DNA from: Erythrobacter sp.
GTDB taxonomy: Bacteria > Pseudomonadota > Alphaproteobacteria > Sphingomonadales > Sphingomonadaceae
Reading direction: 5' to 3'
Length of the DNA: 64,000 nt
NCBI GenBank assembly: GCA_024642565.1
Contig: JAHEAV010000003.1
Coordinates: 62,001 to 126,000, forward strand
The position numbers were made by a program, and so were the translations under genes. The notes under the pieces were generated by a model, which did no database searches, was not told the DNA's origin, and saw only the letters and a list, made by a program, of their open reading frames with translations. Positions 19,141-28,122 of this stretch are shown piece after piece; the stretch's first letter is position 1, and each line of letters begins with the position of its first letter.

Positions 19141-20828
19141 CAAACTATGGACATAAGCTGCGCCTTAGTTGCGCGGCGTTGATCGGCGCGGCCGTTATTG
19201 CGTCACCCGCCGCGGCGGACACTTTGATTGACAATATCCAGGGAATCACAATCGCTGCTGATGGCAAGGTCGATCGGTTTACCGGATTGTGGATCGATGA
19301 TGACGGCATAATCAAGCTGGTGCTCAAACGGGGTGACAGACGCCCCAGCGGCGTCGACTTCTTGCTCGATGGCAAGGGTCAATATGTCATTCCTGGCATG
19401 ATCGATGCGCATGCCCACGTCATGGGAATCGGGTTCGGCGCGCTAACGCTGGACTTGTCAGAAACCACTTCGCTGACTGACGCCCAGGCGAAAATCGCTG
19501 CCTATGCGGCCGCCAACCCCAATCACAGGTGGATCATCGGTCGCGGATGGAATCAGGAAAAATGGAATCTGGGGCGCTTCCCCACCGCTGCCGATCTTGA
19601 CGCTGTAGTGGCTGATCGCCCGGTATGGCTGGAGCGGGTCGACGGGCACGCAGGTTGGGCCAACAGCGCGGCCATGAAACTGGCCAATGTTACTGCGGAA
19701 TCCGCTGACCCAATAGGCGGACGGATCGAACGTATGGCCGGGTCAAAAAAGCCCAGCGGGGCCTTCATCGACGGAGCAACCGCGATGATTGACAAGCTCG
19801 TGCCCCCGCCCCGGCCCGAAGATCGCGACCTCGCCTTCCAGAAAGCGCAGAGCATCCTGCTGCGCAATGGCATCACATCGGTCGCCGACATGGGAACCAC
19901 CATCGCGGACTGGCAGACCTTCCGGCGGTCCGGTGACAACGGTACTCTCAACGTCCGGATCATGTCCTACGCGAGCGGTATTGAGGCGATGGAAGTGATC
20001 GGCGGCCCCGGCCCTTCGCCGTGGCTCTATGGTGACCGGCTGAAGATGGAAGGGGTCAAGCTATACCTCGATGGAGCATTGGGATCCCGCGGTGCATGGC
20101 TCAAGAAGCCCTATAGCGACGATACCAAGAATGTCGGACTGCCATTCCTGACCGCTTCGCAATTGCGCAATCTGATGAGCCGCGCAGCACTCGACAGGTT
20201 CCAGATCGCCGTTCACGCCATTGGCGATGCTGCCAATTCGGAACTGCTTCAATCAATTGACGACCTTGCAGGGACCTACACAGGTGACCGCCGTTGGCGT
20301 GTTGAACACGCGCAAATCGTCGATCCGGTGGATTTGGCTCTGTTCGCCAAGCATGGCATCATTGCTTCAATGCAGCCGGTCCATCAAACATCGGATCGCA
20401 CCATGGCCGAAGCCCGGCTCGGGCCAGATCGCCTGAAGGGTGCCTATGCCTGGCACAGCATCGCGGAAGCCGGCTCGCCGCTCGCCTTCGGATCCGATGC
20501 GCCGGTCGAAGCGGTTGATCCCTTCGCCGGGCTCGCCGCAGCTTTCACTCGGATGGACAAGGCGGGGCAGCCTTTTGGCGGGTGGCAACCGCAGGAACGT
20601 GTAAGCCGGGAGCTGGCATTGACTGCCTTCACCTATGGCGGTGCCTATGCTGGATTTGCGGAAGGGCGATTCGGGCGTCTGCTGGTCGGAGAGCGTGCGG
20701 ATTTCCTGCTGGTGGACCATGATCCGCTGCTTGCTACCGTCGATGAAGTGCGGGCAACCAAGGTCTTGCAGACCTGGGTCGGAGGCAAACGGGTGTTTGA
20801 TAGAGATGCCGACGCCTCAAGGCGCTGA
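19137..20828 (+). CDS. Exported amidohydrolase family protein
   Basis: This 563-residue protein has a cleavable signal peptide (LSCAALIGAAVIASPAAA, about residues 10-27). The amidohydrolase_3 (YtcJ-like) metal-dependent hydrolase fold follows: metal ligands His92 and His94 in GMIDAHAHVMG, a His in AVHAIGDAANSE, another in VEHAQIVDP, and the catalytic Asp in FGSDAPVEAVDPF. These enzymes hydrolyse amide or ester bonds, but the substrates of the YtcJ branch are largely unknown. It overlaps the upstream dehydrogenase by 4 bases. The location is predicted to be periplasmic, while the coupled partner is cytosolic. Confidence 0.87.
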   Translation: MTNYGHKLRLSCAALIGAAVIASPAAADTLIDNIQGITIAADGKVDRFTGLWIDDDGIIKLVLKRGDRRPSGVDFLLDGKGQYVIPGMIDAHAHVMGIGFGALTLDLSETTSLTDAQAKIAAYAAANPNHRWIIGRGWNQEKWNLGRFPTAADLDAVVADRPVWLERVDGHAGWANSAAMKLANVTAESADPIGGRIERMAGSKKPSGAFIDGATAMIDKLVPPPRPEDRDLAFQKAQSILLRNGITSVADMGTTIADWQTFRRSGDNGTLNVRIMSYASGIEAMEVIGGPGPSPWLYGDRLKMEGVKLYLDGALGSRGAWLKKPYSDDTKNVGLPFLTASQLRNLMSRAALDRFQIAVHAIGDAANSELLQSIDDLAGTYTGDRRWRVEHAQIVDPVDLALFAKHGIIASMQPVHQTSDRTMAEARLGPDRLKGAYAWHSIAEAGSPLAFGSDAPVEAVDPFAGLAAAFTRMDKAGQPFGGWQPQERVSRELALTAFTYGGAYAGFAEGRFGRLLVGERADFLLVDHDPLLATVDEVRATKVLQTWVGGKRVFDRDADASRR

Positions 20829-21114
20829 ACGGCATAGCAAAACGACCCGCCCCCTTTTACTTTCGCTTTGTCGCAATTTCCGGAACTTTTGGCGCCTTTA
20901 ACAGTAAAATAACTATTGGCCGCAAAAGACTTGAGTGCCTCGAGGAGACTGGAGATACCACGGCCCCCGATGCACTCGTTAAGAAGCGCGGCTACGATGT
21001 TGCAAAGTCGTCACAATTTTCGGTTTCTCACAAAGTGTGGGTTGCCTGAATCGAATAAGCACTCTAAACGGAATTCGAGTTTGATTAGTTAAACGAGCTC
21101 TGAGGAGACATAGT

Positions 21115-21333
21115 ATGAAGTTTCGTAACCTGCTGGCCGCTACGGCTGCTCTTTCCCTTGCTGCCTCGCCTGCGCTGGCTGCTTCGTCGAACGTTGATCG
21201 CGTAGCTGCTCCTGTTCAGGGCGAAAGCGAACTTCAGGGTTCGGGCATTATTCTTGCACTTTTGGCTGCTGCAGCTGTAATCGCTGGCATCATCATTATT
21301 GCTGACGACAACAACGATCCGATCAGCGCATAA
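21115..21333 (+). CDS. Small exported membrane protein of unknown function
   Basis: This 72-residue protein has a clear signal peptide (residues 1-22, ending SPALA), a short Ser/Gln-rich segment, a second hydrophobic helix (IILALLAAAAVIAGIIIIA, about 44-62) and an acidic tail ADDNNDPISA. The ribosome-binding site is a strong GAGGAGA. Codons are mostly U-ending (GCT, CTT, GTT), unlike the GCC/GCG-rich neighbours, which suggests high expression. It is monocistronic: 286 bases of non-coding DNA precede it and a strong intrinsic terminator follows. I recall similar short proteins in sphingomonads but know no function. Confidence 0.8.
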   Translation: MKFRNLLAATAALSLAASPALAASSNVDRVAAPVQGESELQGSGIILALLAAAAVIAGIIIIADDNNDPISA

Positions 21334-21352
21334 TCGCCTGATCATCGAATAG

Positions 21353-21383
21353 AAAACGGGGCCTTTTGGCCCCGTTTTTTTTT
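21353..21383 (+). terminator. Strong intrinsic terminator
   Basis: ACGGGGCC and GGCCCCGT form a perfect 8-base-pair stem around TTTT, preceded by AAA and followed by a nine-base T-run. It ends the transcript of the 72-residue protein gene 20 bases after its stop. The flanking A- and T-runs make it potentially bidirectional. Confidence 0.9.
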
Positions 21384-21444
21384 GGCCAGCCCTGCCGGAG
21401 TGAAGCGTTTCCATTTCACCCCGCTCCGAAATCCTCTAATCGGA

Positions 21445-22254
21445 TCAGGAAGCCTCGGTTTCGATTGTTGAAGCTTCGGCCGTTGCGGCGGCTTGCTTCT
21501 TCGAGCGCCGCTCTCCAAACCACATGATCACCAAAGCGCCTTCGAACAGCAGAATCAGGGGAATTGCCAGGATAATCTGCGATCCTGGATCTGGCGGCGT
21601 AAGTATCGCCGCGACAGCCACGACCAGCACGATAATATAGCGCCGCGCCCCGGCAAGCTGCTGGCGGGTTACTATTCCCGCCCGGTTAAGCAGCAACAGC
21701 AGGACCGGCAAAAGAAAGCTGACACCGAACGCCAGGATGAACTGCATCACCAATGAGAGATACTCATCGGCTGCGGGCAGTGCCTCTATTTCCAGTCCGC
21801 CTGCCTTTCCTTCGAAACTGATGAACCAGCGAAAAGCGGTGGGCATAACTACGTAATATGCCAGCGCCGCGCCCGCACTAAACAGGACCGGTGTGGCAAT
21901 CAGGAACGGCAAGAAAGCCTTCTTTTCCTTCGCGTAAAGACCCGGTGCCACAAACGCCCATAATTGGTTGGCGATGATTGGAAAGCTGACAAGGAAACCG
22001 GCAAACAGCGCCACCTTCAGCTGCACAAAGAAGACTTCATATAGCTTGGTAAAAATCAGATGGCCCTGCCCTGGCGGAAATGCATCCGTCAAAGGCTGGA
22101 CCAGAAAACCGAGAATGGGATTGGCGAAATAGAGGCAGACGCCAAAAGCCAGCGCCAAGGCGACGACGCAACGAACCAGCCGGCCACGCAACTCAATCAA
22201 ATGATCGAGCAGCGGTGCCTGTGTCTCGTCAATATCCTTGATCGAAAGCGCCAT
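21445..22254 (-). CDS. tatC: Sec-independent translocase subunit TatC
   Basis: This 269-residue inner-membrane protein has six transmembrane segments. It is the receptor for twin-arginine signal peptides in the Tat system, which exports folded proteins. The N-terminal PLLDHLIELRGRLVR is the conserved cytoplasmic TatC signature, and FAGFLVSFPIIANQLWAFVAPGLYAKEKK is the second (residues about 80-110). The Lys/Ala/Glu-rich C-terminal tail is unremarkable. It is the last gene of the tatA-tatB-tatC run, 6 bases after tatB. Confidence 0.96.
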   Translation of the reverse strand: MALSIKDIDETQAPLLDHLIELRGRLVRCVVALALAFGVCLYFANPILGFLVQPLTDAFPPGQGHLIFTKLYEVFFVQLKVALFAGFLVSFPIIANQLWAFVAPGLYAKEKKAFLPFLIATPVLFSAGAALAYYVVMPTAFRWFISFEGKAGGLEIEALPAADEYLSLVMQFILAFGVSFLLPVLLLLLNRAGIVTRQQLAGARRYIIVLVVAVAAILTPPDPGSQIILAIPLILLFEGALVIMWFGERRSKKQAAATAEASTIETEAS

Positions 22255-22260
22255 CGCGGG

Positions 22261-22635
22261 TCACCCGGCCTGCGGCTTGTCGAGAGGCAGCGAAGGCTCT
22301 TCCGGTTCGCTGCTATCCGATGTCTGCGAATCTGGAAGCGGTTGGGAATCCGATATCGCCTCTGCATCAGTCCCGGCGTCTAGAGACGTCATCTCTGAAC
22401 CGGGATGCTCAGCCATGATTCGGGCGTTTTGTTCGCGCCATTTCTTTTCCATATCTTCCATTTCGGCCTCACGAATCATCGCGTCGAGACCGGACCGGAA
22501 ACTGGCAGAGACCCGGCGAACCTTCCCAATCCAGCGACCTGCGGTACGCAGCGCAAGCGGCAAATCCTTGGGCCCGATCACAACGATCGCCACAATCACG
22601 ATAACCAGCAATTCGCTTGCACCAACGTCGAACAT
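22261..22635 (-). CDS. tatB: Sec-independent translocase subunit TatB
   Basis: This 124-residue protein has one N-terminal transmembrane helix (ELLVIVIVAIVVIGPKDLP), the GPKDLP hinge that marks TatB, then an amphipathic helix and an acidic Ser/Pro-rich tail. TatB forms the twin-arginine substrate-binding complex with TatC. It sits between tatA and tatC. Confidence 0.93.
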   Translation of the reverse strand: MFDVGASELLVIVIVAIVVIGPKDLPLALRTAGRWIGKVRRVSASFRSGLDAMIREAEMEDMEKKWREQNARIMAEHPGSEMTSLDAGTDAEAISDSQPLPDSQTSDSSEPEEPSLPLDKPQAG

Positions 22636-22684
22636 AACAGCGGCTCGCCTTGAAAGTCAGGGGCCAGAAAGCAGGCGTTTCGCC

Positions 22685-22936
22685 TTAGACGGATGTGTCC
22701 GAACGATCGGGCGACGTCGCTTGCGACGATACATCGGATGCGGACTTGGTTTCTTGTGAGGGTCCCTCAATCCGCGCCGCTGGTTTGGCCGAACTCCCCG
22801 GCTCCTCGTTCATGCCTTCCTTGAAGCTTTTGATGCCCTTGCCGAAATCGCCCATCATTTCAGAAATCCGCCCCCGTCCGAACAGGACCAGGATGACAAG
22901 AGCAATGATGATGAGCTGCATTGGGCCAACAGACAT
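22685..22936 (-). CDS. tatA: Sec-independent translocase subunit TatA
   Basis: This 83-residue protein has one transmembrane helix (MQLIIIALVILVLFG), the FGRGRISEMM hinge typical of TatA and an amphipathic helix (FGKGIKSFKEGM), followed by a polar tail. TatA oligomerises to form the Tat translocation pore. Its gene follows scpB after 71 bases and precedes tatB by 49 bases. Confidence 0.95.
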   Translation of the reverse strand: MSVGPMQLIIIALVILVLFGRGRISEMMGDFGKGIKSFKEGMNEEPGSSAKPAARIEGPSQETKSASDVSSQATSPDRSDTSV

Positions 22937-23007
22937 GATAAACCTTCCAAACGAGTTAGCGCCAATATAGTCGCTTCGCTGTGCTTATGCCAGCGCGCTT
23001 GCGCGAA

Positions 23008-23616
23008 TCATTCACTCTCGCTTGGCTCGGAAAAATCTTCGCTGTCTTCGGCACCCATCAACGCATCGTAGGCATCATCAACTGGGTCCAGCATCCCGGT
23101 GGCACGCAATTCGTCGATGCCCGGCAAATCCTTCCGTGAATCAAGGCCGAAATGGTCAAGGAAATCAGGGGTAGTTGCGTAAATCACGGGCCGCCCGGGT
23201 ACCTCCCGCCGTCCAGTCACGCGCACCCATCCGGCTTCAAGCAACACATCAAGCGTTCCTTTTGCTGTCTGAACCCCACGGATCGATTCAATTTCGGCAC
23301 GGCTGACAGGTTCATGGTAGGCGACAATCGCCAAGACTTCCGTGGCCGCGCGCGACAAGCGGCGGACCTGTTCCCGTTCCCGCCGCAACAGATGCGCAAG
23401 ATCGGGCGCAGTTTCGAAATGCCAGCGCTTGCCGCGTTCGACCAAATGAAGACCGCGATCGGCATAATGTTCCGCCAATTCCTGCAATCCATCACGAATT
23501 TCATCGGCATCCGAATTGCCCAGATGCGCGGCCAATGCCTCCACGCTCATCGGCGTTTCGGCGGCGAATAGAGTTGCCTCCAATGCGCGGGCCAGATCTC
23601 CTGGACGCGCCGTCAT
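23008..23616 (-). CDS. scpB: Segregation and condensation protein B
   Basis: This 202-residue winged-helix protein is the kite subunit that binds ScpA in the SMC-ScpAB condensin, which compacts and segregates the chromosome. The N-terminal ALEATLFAAETPMSVEALAAHLG and the central TEVLAIVAYHEPVSRAEIESIRGV are family signatures. Its start overlaps the scpA stop by 4 bases (ATGA). The last 35 residues are an acidic tail. Confidence 0.93.
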   Translation of the reverse strand: MTARPGDLARALEATLFAAETPMSVEALAAHLGNSDADEIRDGLQELAEHYADRGLHLVERGKRWHFETAPDLAHLLRREREQVRRLSRAATEVLAIVAYHEPVSRAEIESIRGVQTAKGTLDVLLEAGWVRVTGRREVPGRPVIYATTPDFLDHFGLDSRKDLPGIDELRATGMLDPVDDAYDALMGAEDSEDFSEPSESE

Positions 23617-24416
23617 GCCCGAATTCTCCGCAATCGCAGCGGACCAAAAACCGATTCCTGCGCCAGTTCCGCCCGGCCCCGCCGCGCCAGCTCAAGCGCG
23701 GCGACAAAGCTGGATGCCAAGGCGGAACGACGCAGTCTCGGCTCGGCATGGGGCGGCAGAAAATCCTCCAGCGCTATCCAGTCGAGTGTAACGCCCAACA
23801 TCGCCGATACCCGTTCCAGCGCGCTTTCCAGGGTCATCACCGGCCTGTTTCGGACCATGTGAATTGCCGGCGCGGTGCGCGCCTTGACCTGCCCATAGGC
23901 CTGTACCAACGCATACCAGTCGCATTGCCATTGGGTCTTGCGATCCACCCGCAGGCCTTCAGGCGCCCCGCGCAAAAACACATCACGATCAATCCGGTCC
24001 CGCGCCATCAGCCGGGCAGCCGCTTCGCGCATTGCCCCCAACCGCTGCAGCCGCAATTGCAGGCGAAGGGCCAGTTCTTCCGGACTTGGATCTTCCTGCT
24101 CATTTCTGGGCAGCAAGAGGGACGATTTGAGATAGGCAAGCCAAGCTGCCATCACCAGATAATCGGCAGCAAGTTCTAACCGGAGCGATTTCGCCCGCTC
24201 AATATAATCCAAATACTGATCGACCAGAGCGAGAATGGAAATTGACCGCAAATCGACTTTTTGCCGCCTCGCAAGGTCGAGCAAGAGATCCAGCGGCCCT
24301 TCCCAACCGTCCAGTTCGAGATAAAGAGCCGGATCGTCAGTAGGTGCAGAGCCAATCCCGCCCCACTCATCCGGTACCGCATCCGGCTCTGCCAAAAGGA
24401 ACTCCGGCTCGCTCAT
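23613..24416 (-). CDS. scpA: Segregation and condensation protein A
   Basis: This 267-residue kleisin subunit of SMC-ScpAB is recognised by the N-terminal GWEGPLDLLLDLARRQKVDL motif (residues about 34-53) that contacts the SMC neck, the ALVDQYLDYI segment, and the C-terminal winged helix (RRAELAQESVFGPLRLRR) that caps the SMC head. It overlaps nagZ upstream and scpB downstream by 4 bases each, so the three are translationally coupled. Confidence 0.93.
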   Translation of the reverse strand: MSEPEFLLAEPDAVPDEWGGIGSAPTDDPALYLELDGWEGPLDLLLDLARRQKVDLRSISILALVDQYLDYIERAKSLRLELAADYLVMAAWLAYLKSSLLLPRNEQEDPSPEELALRLQLRLQRLGAMREAAARLMARDRIDRDVFLRGAPEGLRVDRKTQWQCDWYALVQAYGQVKARTAPAIHMVRNRPVMTLESALERVSAMLGVTLDWIALEDFLPPHAEPRLRRSALASSFVAALELARRGRAELAQESVFGPLRLRRIRA

Positions 24417-25432
24417 GCCAGATTTCCGGCGAATGCGAGCAGACTGTCACGCTTGGCGAGAAGGTCGCCCTTGTCACCTTCCGGCGAACCGACCCGGGTC
24501 GCGGCCAAGGCACGCTCCAGCCGGCTGTGGGCCAATTCGCCCATGGCAGGCAAACACGCCGCTATTGCCATCATATCGTCCATCTTAGCCCAGCAGTTCA
24601 GGGCCAGATCGCATCCGGCGGCGATTGCCCTTTCGGCGCGTTCCGGCACACTGCCCGACAGCGCCTCCATATCGAGATCATCGGTCAGCAGCAGCCCATC
24701 GAAACCGATCCGCCCACGAATGATCTGCTCGATTACAAAGGGAGACAGAGTTGCAGGATTGACCGCGTCCCAAGCGGAAAAGAGCAGATGGCCTGTCATC
24801 CCGATGGGCGCATCCGCCAGTGCCTTGAACGGCGCCAGGTCCTGTTCGAGTTCCGCCTCGCTTGCTGTAACTGTCGGTAATTCCTTGTGCGTATCGGTCG
24901 TGGTTCGGCCATGTCCAGGCATGTGCTTGATACACCCGGCCACTCCGGCCCGTGCCAACCCGTCCAGAATTGCGCGGCCCAATGCGGCAACCCGCATCGG
25001 TTCTGAACCAAGCGCACGGTCACCGATAACGTCATGCGCGCCGGGTTGGCGCACATCGAGCGGCGGATGGCAGTCGACGGTGATGCCGGCTTCGGCCAGT
25101 TCAATTCCAAGTGCCTGCGCATTGACCCGCGCCGCTTCGATCGCACTGGCCGGGGCGATATCATAAAGGGCATCAAACACCGCGCTTGCCGGAAAACCTG
25201 CCCAATGTGGCGGTCTAAGCCGGGCGACCCGACCGCCTTCCTGATCGATGCAGATAAACAACCGGTCCCGGCCGTGAATTTCGCGTAACGAATTGGTGAG
25301 CGCCCGCAGTTGTTCCGGCATTTCGCAATTCCGGCCGAACAGAATATAGCCCGCCGGGTCGGCCTCCCGGAAGAAGGCGCGTTCTTCCGCAGTCAGCTGG
25401 GTGCCGGACAGGCCGAAAATTGCAGGTGTCAT
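24413..25432 (-). CDS. nagZ: Beta-N-acetylhexosaminidase NagZ (GH3)
   Basis: This 339-residue cytosolic GH3 enzyme removes N-acetylglucosamine from anhydro-muropeptides during peptidoglycan recycling. Landmarks are the N-terminal DPAGYILFGRNCE, the IDQEGGRVARLRPP block and the catalytic loop KHMPGHGRTTTDTHKELP, which contains the NagZ-specific His/Asp pair; the nucleophile Asp lies in LLTDDLDMEAL. I use the ATG at 25432; the preceding codon is a GTG in frame. In some species NagZ products regulate AmpC-type beta-lactamases. Confidence 0.94.
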   Translation of the reverse strand: MTPAIFGLSGTQLTAEERAFFREADPAGYILFGRNCEMPEQLRALTNSLREIHGRDRLFICIDQEGGRVARLRPPHWAGFPASAVFDALYDIAPASAIEAARVNAQALGIELAEAGITVDCHPPLDVRQPGAHDVIGDRALGSEPMRVAALGRAILDGLARAGVAGCIKHMPGHGRTTTDTHKELPTVTASEAELEQDLAPFKALADAPIGMTGHLLFSAWDAVNPATLSPFVIEQIIRGRIGFDGLLLTDDLDMEALSGSVPERAERAIAAGCDLALNCWAKMDDMMAIAACLPAMGELAHSRLERALAATRVGSPEGDKGDLLAKRDSLLAFAGNLA

Positions 25433-25566
25433 CACCAGAAAGTCGCAGGTCCGCCTCTCCCGCGCAAGCTTTCACCAAGGGGCGGATGTGGAAATAACAA
25501 CAGAAATTGAGGGGGCCAGCCACATTGCGCGACCGGCCCTCACGGCTTTATCGCCAATATGCGGCG

Positions 25567-26280
25567 CTATTTGACCTGACAGGCCAAGCCGTCGGCCTTC
25601 AGCGCGTCGCACAATTGCTTGGCCGACGCGGTATCGCCAGCCACTGCCTGCAACCGATAGACTATGCCGATATCGGCTTTGCCTTCGACAATACGGTATT
25701 TAAAACCCTTGATGGCATCGGTCTGGCGGGCCAGCGCGTCCCACCCCTTTTGTGCCGTTTCCCGCGTCGAATAGGCGCCCACCTGGACGCCCACACCGCC
25801 ACTATCGGGCGTAACCACGGTGTTGGCAGTGGTGGCAGCTTCGATACTGGGTTTGGGTACATCCGTGCTCGCAAGGCGGCCTTCACGGGATTCGCCTTCA
25901 CCGACGGCCGGGGCGACATTGCCGGTTCCAGCAAAAGTCTTGCCGCCCGGATCAGCCGGCCTTTCCTTGATCGGACCAGCCGGCGCTTCGATCAAACTGC
26001 CGTCGGCAATCAGGTCAGGATCGGTCGTGCGATTGGAAAACCACCAGATGCCGCCAAGCACCACCACAAGCGCAAGCAGGCCAAGCAAGGCAAAACCGAT
26101 AATCCGGCTGGAATCGACCCCACCATCATCATCGTCATAATCGCCGGATTCAAGCCATGGCAGCCGTTCGTCATCATCGATCAACGACAATTCGTCAGCT
26201 TCGTCGATGTGCAAATCGCTGTCGAATTCACCATCGACTTGATTATCGCCATCCCGATCCGTGCCTTCGTGGCTAATCAT
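25567..26280 (-). CDS. SPOR domain-containing inner-membrane protein
   Basis: This 237-residue protein has an acidic N-terminal cytoplasmic part (residues 1-68, rich in Asp and Glu), one transmembrane helix (LLGLLALVVVLGGIWWF, about residues 70-88), a Pro/Ala-rich periplasmic linker and a C-terminal SPOR domain (about 155-235, VGVQVGAYSTRETAQKGWDA). SPOR domains bind denuded septal peptidoglycan, so the protein probably acts at the division site. It follows argS after 2 bases and precedes nagZ by 134 bases, an order common in Sphingomonadales. Confidence 0.87.
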   Translation of the reverse strand: MISHEGTDRDGDNQVDGEFDSDLHIDEADELSLIDDDERLPWLESGDYDDDDGGVDSSRIIGFALLGLLALVVVLGGIWWFSNRTTDPDLIADGSLIEAPAGPIKERPADPGGKTFAGTGNVAPAVGEGESREGRLASTDVPKPSIEAATTANTVVTPDSGGVGVQVGAYSTRETAQKGWDALARQTDAIKGFKYRIVEGKADIGIVYRLQAVAGDTASAKQLCDALKADGLACQVK

Positions 26281-26282
26281 TC

Positions 26283-28040
26283 TTACATCTCCTCCACCGC
26301 CACCACCCCGAGCAGGGCGAGACCATTGCGGATAACTTGCCCGATCTGGCTGGCAAGGAAAAGCCTTGCACCGCTCAATTCAGGATTCTGCGCCACGATG
26401 AACCGCTTCCCGGGATTATCATTGCCCAGATTCCAGTAAGCATGAAATGCTCCGGCCAGATCGTAAAGATAAAATGCCAACCGGTGCGGTTCGCGTGCTT
26501 GCGCCGCTGCCTCGACCAAACGGGGGAACTGTGCAGCGTGTTTGACCAGCTCCAGTTCTTCAGCACCAAGCATCGCAAGATGGTCCGGCGAAGGGACAAG
26601 TCCTTCTCCTTCACCCTTGCGCAAGGTCGAATGGATGCGCGCATGGGCATATTGGACATAGAAAACCGGATTGTCCTTGGATGCTTCTACAACCTTGGCG
26701 AAGTCGAATTCCATCTGCGCTTCGGGCTTGCGGCTGAGCATGGTGAACCTGACGACATCCTTGCCCACCTCTTCCACCATGTCGGCGATTGTAATGAAAT
26801 TGCCCGATCGCTTGGACATTTTCAGCGGCTCGCCTGCGCGCATGAGCTGAACCATCTGGACCAGCTTTACGTCAAAAGCGATGCTGCGCCCTGCACCCTC
26901 TGTCAGCGCAGCCACAGCAGCCTTGATCCGCTTGACCGTGCCCGAATGGTCAGCGCCCCATATATCAATCAGCGCGTCAGCATGTTCGGCCTTCTGGAAG
27001 TGATAGGCCAGATCGGCCCCGAAATAGGTCCAGCTGCCATCGGACTTGCGGATTGGCCGGTCCTGATCATCACCAAAGCGGGTGGACCGAAACAGCGGAA
27101 GCTCGACCGGCTCCCAATCCTCCAGCGTCTTGCCTTTGGGCGCTTCAAGAACACCGTCATAGACAAGGTCATGCTGGCGCAGCCACGCCTCGGCCTCGGC
27201 CGGCTTGCCTGCAATCTGCAAAGCCGCTTCGGATGCGAATACATCGTGCTTGATCCCGAGAAGCGCGAGGTCGGCACGGATGAGATCCATCATGGCCGCC
27301 ACGGATTGGGCGCGGAAAATCGGCAGCCATTCCTGTTCCGGCTCTTCCAAGAACCGGTCACCCAATTCCTTCGCCAATGCCTGACCTACAGCCACCAGGT
27401 AATCGCCGGGATACAGCCCTTCAGGGATCGCGCCAATGTCCTCGCCCAGCGCCTCGCGGTAACGAAGATAGGCAGACCGCGCGAGCACATCGACCTGCGA
27501 TCCGGCGTCATTGACATAATATTCGCGGGTCACCTTATGTCCGGCAAACTCGAGCAAGCTTGCCAGCGCATCCCCGACTACTGCGCCGCGGCAATGCCCC
27601 ATATGCATGGGCCCGGTAGGGTTCGCCGAAACATATTCGACATTGACGGTAACGCCTGTGCCCGATGCCGAACGACCATAATCCCCGCCCAGTTCCGCGA
27701 TGGCCGCCAGTTCCGCCAACCAGACGGCATCAGACAAACGCAGATTGATGAAGCCGGGGCCGGCAATTTCGGCCGTCACGACATCGGGATCGGCCGTCAG
27801 TTTCTCGGCGATCTTGCCAGCCAGTTCGCGCGGGTTGATTGCAGCCGATTTGGCCAGCACCATCGCCGCATTCGTCGCCAAGTCCCCATGGCTGGGATCG
27901 CGCGGCGGTTCGACCGTTACATGCGTCCGTGGGCTGTCCGGCGGCAATACGCCTTCGCGCTCCAGCGCGGACAGGACTGCGTCCACCTTTCCGGCAAAGG
28001 TGGCATGAAGTGTGTGCAATTCTGGCGTCATCGTGTTCAT
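26283..28040 (-). CDS. argS: Arginyl-tRNA synthetase
   Basis: This 585-residue class I synthetase charges tRNA-Arg. The HIGH motif appears as HMGH in [18 protein letters not shown], the KMSKS counterpart is KMSKRSGNF, and the C-terminal DALR anticodon-binding domain ([14 protein letters not shown] onward) is complete. The open frame extends 12 codons further. I chose the ATG at 28040; one at 28031 is also possible. It heads the run argS-SPOR-nagZ-scpA-scpB-tat on the minus strand. Confidence 0.96.
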   Translation of the reverse strand: MNTMTPELHTLHATFAGKVDAVLSALEREGVLPPDSPRTHVTVEPPRDPSHGDLATNAAMVLAKSAAINPRELAGKIAEKLTADPDVVTAEIAGPGFINLRLSDAVWLAELAAIAELGGDYGRSASGTGVTVNVEYVSANPTGPMHMGHCRGAVVGDALASLLEFAGHKVTREYYVNDAGSQVDVLARSAYLRYREALGEDIGAIPEGLYPGDYLVAVGQALAKELGDRFLEEPEQEWLPIFRAQSVAAMMDLIRADLALLGIKHDVFASEAALQIAGKPAEAEAWLRQHDLVYDGVLEAPKGKTLEDWEPVELPLFRSTRFGDDQDRPIRKSDGSWTYFGADLAYHFQKAEHADALIDIWGADHSGTVKRIKAAVAALTEGAGRSIAFDVKLVQMVQLMRAGEPLKMSKRSGNFITIADMVEEVGKDVVRFTMLSRKPEAQMEFDFAKVVEASKDNPVFYVQYAHARIHSTLRKGEGEGLVPSPDHLAMLGAEELELVKHAAQFPRLVEAAAQAREPHRLAFYLYDLAGAFHAYWNLGNDNPGKRFIVAQNPELSGARLFLASQIGQVIRNGLALLGVVAVEEM

Positions 28041-28122
28041 GGCCAGTGCGGTTAGACGAATGCCCCGAAATCGCAAGCAGCAGCGGTTACATCCGCTGCC
28101 AGATCATCGCCCTAAATTGGTG

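Noticed and set aside
26337-28055. 572-codon open frame antisense to argS
   Set aside because: The complementary strand holds a complete argS with HIGH and KMSKS motifs. The antisense frame has no domain, ribosome-binding site or homology and reflects GC-rich codon structure.
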